A DNA stretch of 64,000 nucleotides from Longimicrobiales bacterium. GTDB lineage: Bacteria > Gemmatimonadota > Gemmatimonadetes > Longimicrobiales > Gaopeijiaceae. The stretch spans positions 1 through 64,000 of the forward strand of contig JANQNV010000097.1 of NCBI GenBank assembly GCA_028279425.1, read 5' to 3'. The translations under genes and the position numbers were made by a program. The notes beneath the pieces were generated by a model. That model searched no databases. It was not told the origin of the DNA and saw nothing but the letters and a program-made list of their open reading frames with translations. Shown here piece by piece: positions 25,492 through 33,880 of the stretch (positions are counted from its first letter, which is position 1; each line of letters opens with the position of its first letter).

Positions 25492-25776
25492 ATGCTCCTC
25501 AACGATGATTCGATCCAGGACTGGATCGCCGCCCGAAACGGGTGGTCGGTAACCGACGGTCAGCTCACGAAGACGTTCGCGTTTCCCGCCTTCCGAGACA
25601 GCATCGTCTTCGTCAATCGAATCGCGACCCTCGCCGACGAGGCCGACCACCATCCCGACATCGATGTACGCTACGACCAGGTACAGATCGGGCTCTCGAC
25701 GCACTCCGAGGGTGGGATCACCGACAAGGACACGGCCCTCGCCGAGCGAATCGACTTCGCCACCTCGAATCGCTGA
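25492..25776 (+). CDS. phhB: pterin-4a-carbinolamine dehydratase
   Basis: A 94-aa protein that fits the PhhB/DCoH family in length and sequence: WSVTDGQLTKTFAFPAFRDSIVFVNRIA, then the signature EADHHPDIDVRYDQVQIGLSTHSEGGIT, containing the catalytic His pair and the downstream His. It dehydrates 4a-hydroxytetrahydrobiopterin, recycling the pterin cofactor of aromatic amino-acid hydroxylases; no hydroxylase gene is nearby. The ATG at 25492 gives the usual family length. Confidence 0.92.
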   Translation: MLLNDDSIQDWIAARNGWSVTDGQLTKTFAFPAFRDSIVFVNRIATLADEADHHPDIDVRYDQVQIGLSTHSEGGITDKDTALAERIDFATSNR

Positions 25777-25792
25777 AGCGTCGCCGGCGCGG

Positions 25793-28117
25793 TCAGAATT
25801 CGAAGCTGAAGCCGAAGAACGGTAGCAGGCCGGTGCCGTCGATCGGACGGCGTCCGTTGGCGAACTCGGGGTCCTGGGTGTAGGTGAATCCGATCTCGTT
25901 GGTACGATTGAGCACGTTCTGGACATCCAGAAAGACGCGGCCGTTCCACCCCCCGAAATCGAGCGTGCGCTCGAGCCGCACGTCGAAGCGGGCGTAGGCC
26001 GGGGTTCGTTCGTCACCGATGCGGTCCCAGTCCGGCACACCGCGGCCCGTGCGCGCGAATTCCGCCTCCGACCGATCGGCGTCGAAGGGGGTGAAGGGCC
26101 GCCCGGAAAGCACGCGGAGCTTCGTACCGATCTCCCACTTTGCGCTGGGGCGCACCCCGGCGGTCAGGTCCAGTGCGTGCCGTACGTCCCACGAGGAGGG
26201 TCGATACACGCCGTCCAACCCCGTGAATTCACTGCGCGACCAGGTGTAGGCCCCGAGCAGGTACACTCCACCCGCCAGCTTCCGCTGCGCGAAGAGCTCC
26301 AATCCGTAGGCGCGCCCCTCGCCCTCGGGGACGAGTGGCTCGCCCCCGATGAAACCGTAGTCGCCCCCGAGATTGGCGAGTGAGATCCTGGGATCGTCGC
26401 GCAGCACCGGGTAGCGGTCGTATCGCTTCACGAACCCTTCGGCTTTCAGCTGCAACGCCTCACTGCGCCGCCAGGTGACGCCGGCCACCCCCTGCACATT
26501 CCGAATCGGACGCAGACCCCGATTCACGAGCGCGCCATCTTCCTGAATCGCCACGGACAGCAGCGACGGGTTCTGGTGAAAGAGGCCTACGGCCGTCGAT
26601 AGCGTCCACTTCGGTGACACGTCGAGTGACGCGCCGACCCTGGGCGACACCGACAGCCCTTCCTCGACGAGGCCATCGTGGTCGAGCCGACTCCCGGCCG
26701 TGATCGCCAGCCGCTCGTCGAGCACCCGGACGACCGCCTGCGCAAAGAGCCCGGAGCGCCAACCGCCGACTCCGCCGCGCGACACGACGTCGCGCTCGAA
26801 GGCGGTGCCGGGTGTGGACGCCTGAAACAGATCGAGGTCGAGCGTGGCCCGCGTCATCTCCGCACCCACCTCCACATCGACCCGCGGGCTCAGCCGTAGA
26901 TCGGCCTCCACGCGCACGGGCAGGGTGGCTTCGGTCGAACGATTTCGGAGTACCTCGGTGCCTTGACCGTCGAGATCGCGAAACCGGTAGTCGGTCCACG
27001 ATCGACTCACCGCGAGCCGCGCCACGCCGGAGCCGAGTTGGCGCTCCCAGGTCGCTCCAGACGTCCAGCTCTTCTGGTCGTTGTCGAGCACGCGATCGAA
27101 GATTTCCTGGTTTTCGATATCCCCCAGATCCGGCGAGACGAGGTCGAAGTCGTCGATCGCGCCGAGTCCCATCACGACGATCCGATCGCGCTGCGACGGA
27201 AACACCTCGAGTCGGGCCTGTGCGTCCCAGTAGTCGGGGCGAATGGGCAGACCCAGCGCCTCGAACAGGAACTGCAGGTAGGAGCGACGCACCGAAAAGA
27301 GCCAGTTCCCCGACCCCGAGCCGACGGGACCGTCGAGGGTGAGCCCCGCCTCCGCCGCCCCCAGCGTCACATCGCCGCGCACCCCATCGGGTGTTCCCGG
27401 GCGACTGTCGATCACCAGCACCGACGAGAGGGCATCCCCGTACCGCGCCGGGAATCCGCCGGTATAGAACTCCGTCTCGCGAATGAAGTCGACATTGACG
27501 AGGCCCAGCGCTCCCCCGGTGGCACCCTGCGTCGCGAAGTGATTGATCTGGGGGACCCGGATGCCGTCGAGGATGTAGGCGTTCTCGCCAGGTCCCCCGC
27601 CCCGCACCAACAGGTCGTTGCGGTTGTCGACCCCCCCGATCACTCCAGGCAGCGAGAGGAGCGTGCGCGAGATGTCCTGGAGGCCGCCCGGCGTGCGACG
27701 CACCTCTTCGGACGACAACAACACGGCCGAGACGGGGGCCGAAGGGGGCACCGCGAAGGCATCGGCCCCGACCGTGATCCCCTCGACCTCGATCGCCGTC
27801 GGACGCATCTCGACGAGGGCGAACGTCGGCCGACTCGATTGTACGACGAGGTCGGAGACGATGACCGGCGAGTACCCCAGGTACGTGACGCGAACGGCCA
27901 CGACCCCGGGCTCGAGCCCCGGGATCCGAAAGCGTCCCTCCGCGTTCGACAGCCCACTCGTCTCTACCGCGCCGCCGATGATTTCGACGACGGCTCCCGC
28001 CAGAGGGGCGCGCGTGGTCCGATCCAGCACCTGCCCGTCGAGAACACCCGTCTGCGCAAACACCGGCGCCGGGATCAGCAGAACGAGGGTCGCGATGAGC
28101 CAACAGGGGATACGCAT
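25793..28117 (-). CDS. TonB-dependent outer-membrane receptor with carboxypeptidase-regulatory-like N-domain
   Basis: A 774-aa protein: signal peptide (residues 1-22, PAPVFAQ), a carboxypeptidase-regulatory-like beta-sandwich (GVLDGQVLDRTTRAPLAGAVVEI, about 24-105), a plug domain (LLSLPGVIGGVDNRNDLLVRGGGPGENAYILDG) and a beta-barrel ending in an aromatic C-terminus (FFGFSFEF). It would import a large ligand across the outer membrane with energy from TonB. The ligand is unknown. No cobalamin riboswitch or Fur-like box is evident in the short upstream gap. Confidence 0.9.
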   Translation of the reverse strand: MRIPCWLIATLVLLIPAPVFAQTGVLDGQVLDRTTRAPLAGAVVEIIGGAVETSGLSNAEGRFRIPGLEPGVVAVRVTYLGYSPVIVSDLVVQSSRPTFALVEMRPTAIEVEGITVGADAFAVPPSAPVSAVLLSSEEVRRTPGGLQDISRTLLSLPGVIGGVDNRNDLLVRGGGPGENAYILDGIRVPQINHFATQGATGGALGLVNVDFIRETEFYTGGFPARYGDALSSVLVIDSRPGTPDGVRGDVTLGAAEAGLTLDGPVGSGSGNWLFSVRRSYLQFLFEALGLPIRPDYWDAQARLEVFPSQRDRIVVMGLGAIDDFDLVSPDLGDIENQEIFDRVLDNDQKSWTSGATWERQLGSGVARLAVSRSWTDYRFRDLDGQGTEVLRNRSTEATLPVRVEADLRLSPRVDVEVGAEMTRATLDLDLFQASTPGTAFERDVVSRGGVGGWRSGLFAQAVVRVLDERLAITAGSRLDHDGLVEEGLSVSPRVGASLDVSPKWTLSTAVGLFHQNPSLLSVAIQEDGALVNRGLRPIRNVQGVAGVTWRRSEALQLKAEGFVKRYDRYPVLRDDPRISLANLGGDYGFIGGEPLVPEGEGRAYGLELFAQRKLAGGVYLLGAYTWSRSEFTGLDGVYRPSSWDVRHALDLTAGVRPSAKWEIGTKLRVLSGRPFTPFDADRSEAEFARTGRGVPDWDRIGDERTPAYARFDVRLERTLDFGGWNGRVFLDVQNVLNRTNEIGFTYTQDPEFANGRRPIDGTGLLPFFGFSFEF

Positions 28118-28204
28118 GACGGACCTCGCGACGGGGCGCGACCCGAGGGCGGATTCGAGAGGGATTCAGGGCGGCCGTTCGCTACCCGCGAAACGCTCTC
28201 GGGA

Positions 28205-28927
28205 TCACCCTCCGCGGCTTTCGAGGAACTCGCGGATGCGGTTGAAGACGTCGGCGTCGTCGAGTAGGCCCGCATGGGTGGGGCAACAGATCTCTTGATC
28301 CGGCACACCGGGTATCGCACCGCTCTCAGGAGGCAGGATGTGAAGGTCGAGCGGAGTTCGAATCGTCAGCGCCTCGACCCCGTGGGGCACCGGCCTGCCC
28401 TCGGTGAGCGTAAGAAGGAAGTCGCTTCCGGGATACATCTCCCTCGCCCCCTCACCCCACGCCACGAGCGACGAATAGGTGCCGAAGTGCGGGGTCGCGA
28501 GAAACACGACGCGCCGCACGTCGGCCACCGGTGAAGCGCGGTGTCTCAGATGGTACCTCACGGCGAGCCCCCCCATCGAATGGGCGACGATATCGATCCT
28601 GTAGCGGCCCGTCGCGGCGCGCAGGGCCGCCGCCGCGCGGGCGATCTCACGGGCGTGCTCGCGGTTGCTCCCGACCGGGTCTCGAAAGACGACGACGCCG
28701 ACTGTCGCCGGCGGCCACCCGGCCCCCACGAAACGGTCCCGCAGCGGAGATAGTTCGTCGAGGCCGTCGCCCCACCCCGGCACCAGCAGCACCGGGTTGC
28801 GCTCGACCACGACACTCTCCGCACCCCACGTGGTTTCGGTCGTCTGGGCGACGACCCCGGCCGGAATCCCACAGACCGCCAGGACGCATGCGGCGAGGCC
28901 GAGACCTCGACGTGGCCCGGGCCTCAC
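28205..28927 (-). CDS. secreted lipase-like alpha/beta hydrolase
   Basis: A 240-aa protein with a signal peptide (MRPGPRRGLGLAACVLAVCGIPAGVVAQ). VLLVPGWGDG forms the oxyanion region, the nucleophile elbow is DIVAHSMGGLAVRYH (Ser near residue 120), and FLATPHFGTYSSL is typical of bacterial triacylglycerol lipases (LipA/EstA-like). The catalytic His is probably in CCPTHAGLLDD. It overlaps the upstream class III aminotransferase gene by 4 bp. Confidence 0.8.
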   Translation of the reverse strand: MRPGPRRGLGLAACVLAVCGIPAGVVAQTTETTWGAESVVVERNPVLLVPGWGDGLDELSPLRDRFVGAGWPPATVGVVVFRDPVGSNREHAREIARAAAALRAATGRYRIDIVAHSMGGLAVRYHLRHRASPVADVRRVVFLATPHFGTYSSLVAWGEGAREMYPGSDFLLTLTEGRPVPHGVEALTIRTPLDLHILPPESGAIPGVPDQEICCPTHAGLLDDADVFNRIREFLESRGG

Positions 28928-30279
28928 GGGGGCCGCCGTGCCACCGCCGCCACCACCTCCGCCACGGCGCGTACGGCGTGCTCGACCTGGTCCGGGCTCA
29001 GCCCGACCGGAGGAGACAGCTCCACCACGGCCCCCGAGGCACCCGCTGGAAGCGTGATCACACCCCGAGTCAGCAGCTCCTGCGCGGCTTCGACCCCCGC
29101 CGCCGCCCGCGGCCCTCGTCCCGGATCACGGATCTCGATGCCGACCAGGAGTCCCAACCCACGTACCTCCACGAGCCCTTCGTCGACCAATGCGCGCAAG
29201 TTCCGGCGCAAGCCCGTAAGCAGCTGTTCACCGAGCGCTCGGGCTTCGTCAGGCAGGCCCGCGCGCACCCGGGCCAGCGCGGCCTCCGCCGCCGCACACG
29301 ACGCCGGATGCCCCAGGAAGGTGCTCGTGTGGAGGGCCTCCCCATCCGACTCGGGCCAGGCATCCATGATGGGCGAGGGGGCGACGCAGGCGCTGATGGG
29401 TACCCCGCCACCCAACACCTTGCCGAGGCAGACGATGTGGGGGCGCAGTCCCACTAGATGTGAGGCCAGGACCGCCCCGCATCGGCCGAGGCCTGTGTAG
29501 ATTTCGTCGGCCACGAGGATGAGTCCGTGCCGCTCCACCCGCTCCATGAGCGCATCCGCCCACCACCGCGGCACCGGTCGAACCCCGGCCCTGGCCTGCA
29601 CGGGCTCGAGGACCACGGTTCCGATCGGCCCGCTCGTGGGCGGGTCGTCGAGCGCTCGATCGAGCGCCGCGATCGCCTCGGCCCGCGCGCGGCCTCCGGC
29701 GTCACCGCGTGGGAAGGGCAGGTGGGTCACTCCGTCGAACAGGCGCTCCAGTACGGGCCTTCGAAACGCGGCTCGCGAGGTGACCGACAATGCGCCGACC
29801 GTCAGCCCGTGGTAGCCTCCCTCGAGGGCGAGAATCCCGGGACGTCCGCTGGCGAGGCGAGCCGTCTTGAGGGCGATCTCGACCGCCTCACTGCCGGAGG
29901 TCGCGAGCACCGAGCGGGCGTCGTCGAACGGGACGATCTCGGCGAGGGCTTCGAGCAACCGGACCTTGGCGATCGGTGGGTGCACATCGCCCATGCCGTG
30001 GAGCAACTCTCGCGCCTGGCGATCGAAGGCCGCAACGACATCGGTGGGCGAGTGGCCGAGCAACGAGACCCCGAACGCCGAGGTGAGATCGAGAAACACG
30101 TTGCCGTCCGCATCGCGCACGTTCGCCCCGCGAGCGGACTCCCAGAAGACGGGAAACGCCTCCGAAAGGAAGGTGACGTTGCGCGACTCCACCGCCCGGA
30201 GGCGCCGACCGAGCGCCCTCGAAGCGGGCCCCGGTACGGCGGTGACCAGGCGAGGAAGGAGGCGTCCGAAGCTATCCAT
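28924..30279 (-). CDS. class III PLP-dependent aminotransferase
   Basis: A 451-aa enzyme with the class III (ornithine/4-aminobutyrate-type) fold. Visible elements are DADGNVFLDLTSAFGVSLLGH, ATSGSEAVEIALKTAR (phosphate-binding), EGGYHGLTVGALSVT, LVADEIYTGLGRCG (Asp contacting the pyridine N) and the PLP lysine in VCLGKVLGGGVPISA. The amino donor cannot be determined. It forms a two-gene unit with the following secreted lipase (4-bp overlap), an unexplained pairing. Confidence 0.88.
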   Translation of the reverse strand: MDSFGRLLPRLVTAVPGPASRALGRRLRAVESRNVTFLSEAFPVFWESARGANVRDADGNVFLDLTSAFGVSLLGHSPTDVVAAFDRQARELLHGMGDVHPPIAKVRLLEALAEIVPFDDARSVLATSGSEAVEIALKTARLASGRPGILALEGGYHGLTVGALSVTSRAAFRRPVLERLFDGVTHLPFPRGDAGGRARAEAIAALDRALDDPPTSGPIGTVVLEPVQARAGVRPVPRWWADALMERVERHGLILVADEIYTGLGRCGAVLASHLVGLRPHIVCLGKVLGGGVPISACVAPSPIMDAWPESDGEALHTSTFLGHPASCAAAEAALARVRAGLPDEARALGEQLLTGLRRNLRALVDEGLVEVRGLGLLVGIEIRDPGRGPRAAAGVEAAQELLTRGVITLPAGASGAVVELSPPVGLSPDQVEHAVRAVAEVVAAVARRPP

Positions 30280-30341
30280 GGAGTCTTCCTACACCGCGCC
30301 GCCGGGAAGGGTGTGGACCCCCCAACCGGCCGAGGCCTCAG

Positions 30342-31250
30342 TCAGTCGCCCCCGTCGCCGGTCAGCTGATCCTGGGCGACCATGCCCATGGCATGGTAGC
30401 CCATGTCGACGTGCAGCGTTTCGCCCGTGATCGCCGCCGCGAGCGGGGAGACGAGAAAGGCCGCCGCGCGTCCCACGTCGTCGGCGGTGTTGCAGGCTGG
30501 GAGGGCGGCGTTCTGCTCATAGTACTCGACCATGTTGCCGATCGAGCCGATCGCCTTCGCGGCCCGCGAGGCCAGCGGACCCGCGCTAATCGTGTTGACC
30601 CGGATGCCGTATCGGCGGCCGGCCTCGTACGCGAGGGTGCGCGTGTCGCTCTCGAGGGCCGCTTTGGCCGAACTCATCCCTCCTCCGTACCCGGGAATCA
30701 CCCGCTCGCCGGCCAGGTACGAGAGCGACACGACCGAGCCCCCCGGCCGCATCAGAGGCGCGAAGCGCTGAACCATGCTGACCATCGAATACGCGCTGGC
30801 GCTCAAGGCGGCGAGATAGCCGGCGCGGGTCGTCTCGACCAGCGGGTTCGACACCTCGGGTCCATTGGCCAGCGAGTGCACGACGACGTCCAGGCAGGGC
30901 GTACCGAAGTCGGCGACCATGGCGTCGGCCACACCCTGAATCGAAAACCCGGACAGCCCCCGGTAGCGCTTGTCGTCGCTCAACTCGGCCGGAACGTCGT
31001 CGTCGGTGTCGAACAGGGCATCGAGCGGGTACACCTTCGCGATCTCCCAACTCCCTCCACCCTCGAGGCTGAAGTCGAGGCGCTCCCTCTCGCGAAGTCG
31101 ATTGAAGATCCGGAGCACGGGAGGCCACGTGCCCACACACACCTCGGCCCCTGCAGAAGCGAGGGCGCGGGCGATCGCCCACCCGTAGGAGTTGTCGTCG
31201 GCTACACCGGCGACGAACGCGCGCTTTCCCTGGAGATCGATCGAGAGCAT
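30342..31250 (-). CDS. fabI: enoyl-[acyl-carrier-protein] reductase, plant/apicomplexan-like FabI
   Basis: A 302-aa short-chain-dehydrogenase-type enzyme for the last step of fatty-acid elongation (NADH-dependent reduction of trans-2-enoyl-ACP). The N-terminal nucleotide motif is GVADDNSYGWAIARAL. The active-site region YLAGERVIPGYGGGMSSAKAALES carries the Tyr and Lys. An insertion after beta-2 (PPVLRIFNRLRERERLD) makes it longer than E. coli FabI (262 aa) and resembles plant and apicomplexan reductases. Confidence 0.93.
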   Translation of the reverse strand: MLSIDLQGKRAFVAGVADDNSYGWAIARALASAGAEVCVGTWPPVLRIFNRLRERERLDFSLEGGGSWEIAKVYPLDALFDTDDDVPAELSDDKRYRGLSGFSIQGVADAMVADFGTPCLDVVVHSLANGPEVSNPLVETTRAGYLAALSASAYSMVSMVQRFAPLMRPGGSVVSLSYLAGERVIPGYGGGMSSAKAALESDTRTLAYEAGRRYGIRVNTISAGPLASRAAKAIGSIGNMVEYYEQNAALPACNTADDVGRAAAFLVSPLAAAITGETLHVDMGYHAMGMVAQDQLTGDGGD

Positions 31251-31308
31251 GGAGGGCAGGCTGAGGTCAGAGGGATCTCGACAAGGTAGACGGGCGGGCC
31301 GACCGACG

Positions 31309-32448
31309 TCAGTCCCCCTCGGGAGCGCCGCGGATCTTCGCGGCCACCACGAAGAGCAAGACGGCGGTCAGAGCCATGGCCAGCGCAGCGGTCTTGGTCT
31401 CGGCGCGGTCGATCGCATAGATCCACATGGCCCCGATGAGCGACATCGTCGACGCCGCCACCGTGGGGATGTTGCGCACCCGGATACCCCACACGAGGCC
31501 GAGAGCAGCAACGAGAGCGGCCATACCCGCCCAGATCTCGGCGGGCGCCTCGAGGGCCTCGGCCCCGGTGAAACCGAGGAAGAAGGTACCCAGGACCACA
31601 CACAGGGCCATGTGCGTCTCGATGACGTCCCGCTCGGCATCGCCCGAAGGAATCGACGCTCCCCATGCGGTCAGGCCGACCATGGCCAGCCACCAGACGT
31701 CGATGGCCCAGATCGTGCGATCGCTCCAGTCGAGCACCCCGGCGCCCGTGAAGAAGATCAACACCAGTCCCACGTACAACCCCGTGGTGAAGGCGATCAA
31801 CGGTCGGTGTACACCCTGATCCCAGCGGTCGCGCACCTTGAACCACAACGCCGCAAGACCCAGCAGCAGAACAGCGTCGAGCGTCCAGACGATCGGTTCG
31901 AACTCGAGACCGAGCGTGCGATCCAGGAAGAGGGCCAGGAAGACGAACAGCCCCCCGGTGTGGGCCGCGACGAGACCGACCGATCCGCGCCACGCCGAGG
32001 GTGCGAGTGCGATCGGGACGAGGAGAGCGATGACGCCCACGATCCGTGCCCCCGTCGTACCGTCGTCCCAGGCGTTGTCGGAATACACGAGCGCGAAGCC
32101 CGCGAGGTACATCCCGACGACCTGAAGCACCTCCCCGATGCGCGTCCAGCGCTCGCGGACGCCGACCATCCGACCGACCGCCCATACCGCGACGGAGATG
32201 ACACCGAGCGCGATCGTCCGCGATGCCTCCGTGAGAGCGGGCCAGGTCTGCGAAACGAACAGGGCGCCCGCGAGGAACAGCGCCACCGCTCCGGCGACCG
32301 CGGTCAGCAGTTGACCTACCCGCAGCGTGGTTTCGCCGTGTTCCGCTCGCGCCTCGGCTCGAAGCGACTGCGCGAGGGACTCCTCGATCAACCCCTTGCG
32401 CGTCCAGCGATGCAGCGCCCGCTCGACCCCTCGGTCATGACGTGCCAT
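31309..32448 (-). CDS. DUF2157 family integral membrane protein
   Basis: A 379-aa protein with a soluble N-terminal helix pair (residues 1-38) followed by about twelve hydrophobic helices. The beginning RALHRWTRKGLIEESLAQSLRAEARAEHGE followed by a polytopic region is the DUF2157 pattern. Function is unknown. The start at 32448 and the position 58 bp before fabI do not indicate a clear operon. Confidence 0.8.
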   Translation of the reverse strand: MARHDRGVERALHRWTRKGLIEESLAQSLRAEARAEHGETTLRVGQLLTAVAGAVALFLAGALFVSQTWPALTEASRTIALGVISVAVWAVGRMVGVRERWTRIGEVLQVVGMYLAGFALVYSDNAWDDGTTGARIVGVIALLVPIALAPSAWRGSVGLVAAHTGGLFVFLALFLDRTLGLEFEPIVWTLDAVLLLGLAALWFKVRDRWDQGVHRPLIAFTTGLYVGLVLIFFTGAGVLDWSDRTIWAIDVWWLAMVGLTAWGASIPSGDAERDVIETHMALCVVLGTFFLGFTGAEALEAPAEIWAGMAALVAALGLVWGIRVRNIPTVAASTMSLIGAMWIYAIDRAETKTAALAMALTAVLLFVVAAKIRGAPEGD

Positions 32449-32575
32449 CCCTACACCGTGCAGGCGAAGGGCGGGCGCGGCAAGCCTCTCGGTGGTAGCC
32501 CCCTCGGGCGCGCGCTAGCTTTCGAATACCCGAATCGACCGCCGTCGATCGAGTCCCCGATCTCCTGGAGCCCAC

Positions 32576-33853
32576 GTGTCCGACGAGCGAGGTAAACGCA
32601 CCATCGGGAGTCATCGCCTGAGCCCCGAGAGCCTGATGATGAGCTACGGGTACAGGCCGGAATGGTCGGAAGGGGCCGTGAAGCCGCCGATCTTCCAGAC
32701 ATCGACATTTGCATTCGCCACCGCCGAAGACGGCAAAGCCTTCTTCGAGGTGGCCTATGGGCTGCGGGAGCGGCGCAACGACGAAACCCTCGGGCTCATC
32801 TACTCGCGCCTCAACAACCCGTCTCTCGAGATCCTGGAAGACCGGCTGACGTTGTGGGACGGCGCGGAGGCCGCCGCCGCCTTCGAAAGCGGCATGGCGT
32901 CGATCGCCACGACCGCCTTCACCTTTCTCCGACCGGGGCAGGTCCTCGCCTTCAGCGAGCCCATCTACGGGGGTACGGAATACCTCTTCCACAACATTCT
33001 CCCGGAGTTCGGGATCGAAACCGTCCCCTTCGCCGCCTGGGAGGGCAGAGACGGTCTCGAGAGCGCGCTGGCCGCCGACGGCCGCGCCGCTCGACTGGGC
33101 ATGGTCTATGTCGAGACCCCCGCGAACCCGACCAACCGTCTCGTCGATATTCGCGCCTGCGCCGAGGTGGCCCGCGCCCATTCGACCGACGACCGGCGAG
33201 TGTTGGTCGCTGTCGACAACACCTTCCTCGGTCCGCTCTGGCAACACCCGCTGAAGCACGGAGCCGACCTCGTGCTCTACTCGCTGACCAAGTTCGTCGG
33301 GGGTCACAGCGACCTGATCGCGGGCGCGGTACTCGGCGACGAGGAGTTGATCACGCGAGTCAAGGCGACGCGCACCTTCTTCGGGAGCATGGCCGGCCCC
33401 TGGACCGGCTGGCTCCTCCTGCGCTCCATGGAAACGCTGAAGCTCCGGATGACCCAGCAGGTCGAGAGCGCCCGCGTCATCGCAGACGTGCTCGCCCGCC
33501 ATCCGAAGGTGAAGCGGGTGTACTACCCCGGACATCTCGAGCCGGACGACGCAGATTACGAAATCTTCGAGCGCCAGTGCACGAGCCCGGGAAGCATGAT
33601 CTCGTTCGACGTCGACGGCGGTGAGCCGGAGGCGTTCCGGCTGCTCAATCACCTTCAACTCATCAAGCTGGCCGTCAGCCTCGGCGGCACCGAATCGCTG
33701 GCCGAGCACCCGGCTTCGATGACCCACTCCGACATCCCGCCCGAGGCCCAGGTCCGCATGGGGATCACGGGAGCGATGGTCCGACTGAGCGTGGGGGTCG
33801 AGCATGCCGACGACCTGATCGCCGATCTGACGGCGGCGCTGGAAGCGGTCTGA
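32576..33853 (+). CDS. Cys/Met-metabolism PLP enzyme (cystathionine gamma-synthase family)
   Basis: A 425-aa enzyme. Family motifs: YSRLNNPSLEILEDRLTLWDGAEAAAAFESGMASI, EPIYGGTEYLFHNILP, VAVDNTFLGPLW and the PLP lysine in LVLYSLTKFVGGHSDLIAG, with a C-terminal VRLSVGVEHADDLIADL. Members include cystathionine gamma-synthase, methionine gamma-lyase and O-acylhomoserine sulfhydrylase; sequence alone does not separate them, so no gene symbol is given. The start is GTG at 32576. The 127-bp upstream gap shows no SAM-riboswitch-like structure. Confidence 0.88.
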   Translation: MSDERGKRTIGSHRLSPESLMMSYGYRPEWSEGAVKPPIFQTSTFAFATAEDGKAFFEVAYGLRERRNDETLGLIYSRLNNPSLEILEDRLTLWDGAEAAAAFESGMASIATTAFTFLRPGQVLAFSEPIYGGTEYLFHNILPEFGIETVPFAAWEGRDGLESALAADGRAARLGMVYVETPANPTNRLVDIRACAEVARAHSTDDRRVLVAVDNTFLGPLWQHPLKHGADLVLYSLTKFVGGHSDLIAGAVLGDEELITRVKATRTFFGSMAGPWTGWLLLRSMETLKLRMTQQVESARVIADVLARHPKVKRVYYPGHLEPDDADYEIFERQCTSPGSMISFDVDGGEPEAFRLLNHLQLIKLAVSLGGTESLAEHPASMTHSDIPPEAQVRMGITGAMVRLSVGVEHADDLIADLTAALEAV

Positions 33854-33880
33854 CGGATCGGGTGGGTCGGCCGCGGGGAG

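Noticed and set aside
28118-28204. Cobalamin riboswitch before the TonB receptor
   Set aside because: The gap is too short and lacks the B12-box pattern, so ligand B12 cannot be inferred.
32449-32575. SAM riboswitch before the Cys/Met-metabolism gene
   Set aside because: I could not find the paired kink-turn and pseudoknot elements; only a short TCGA-rich dyad is present.
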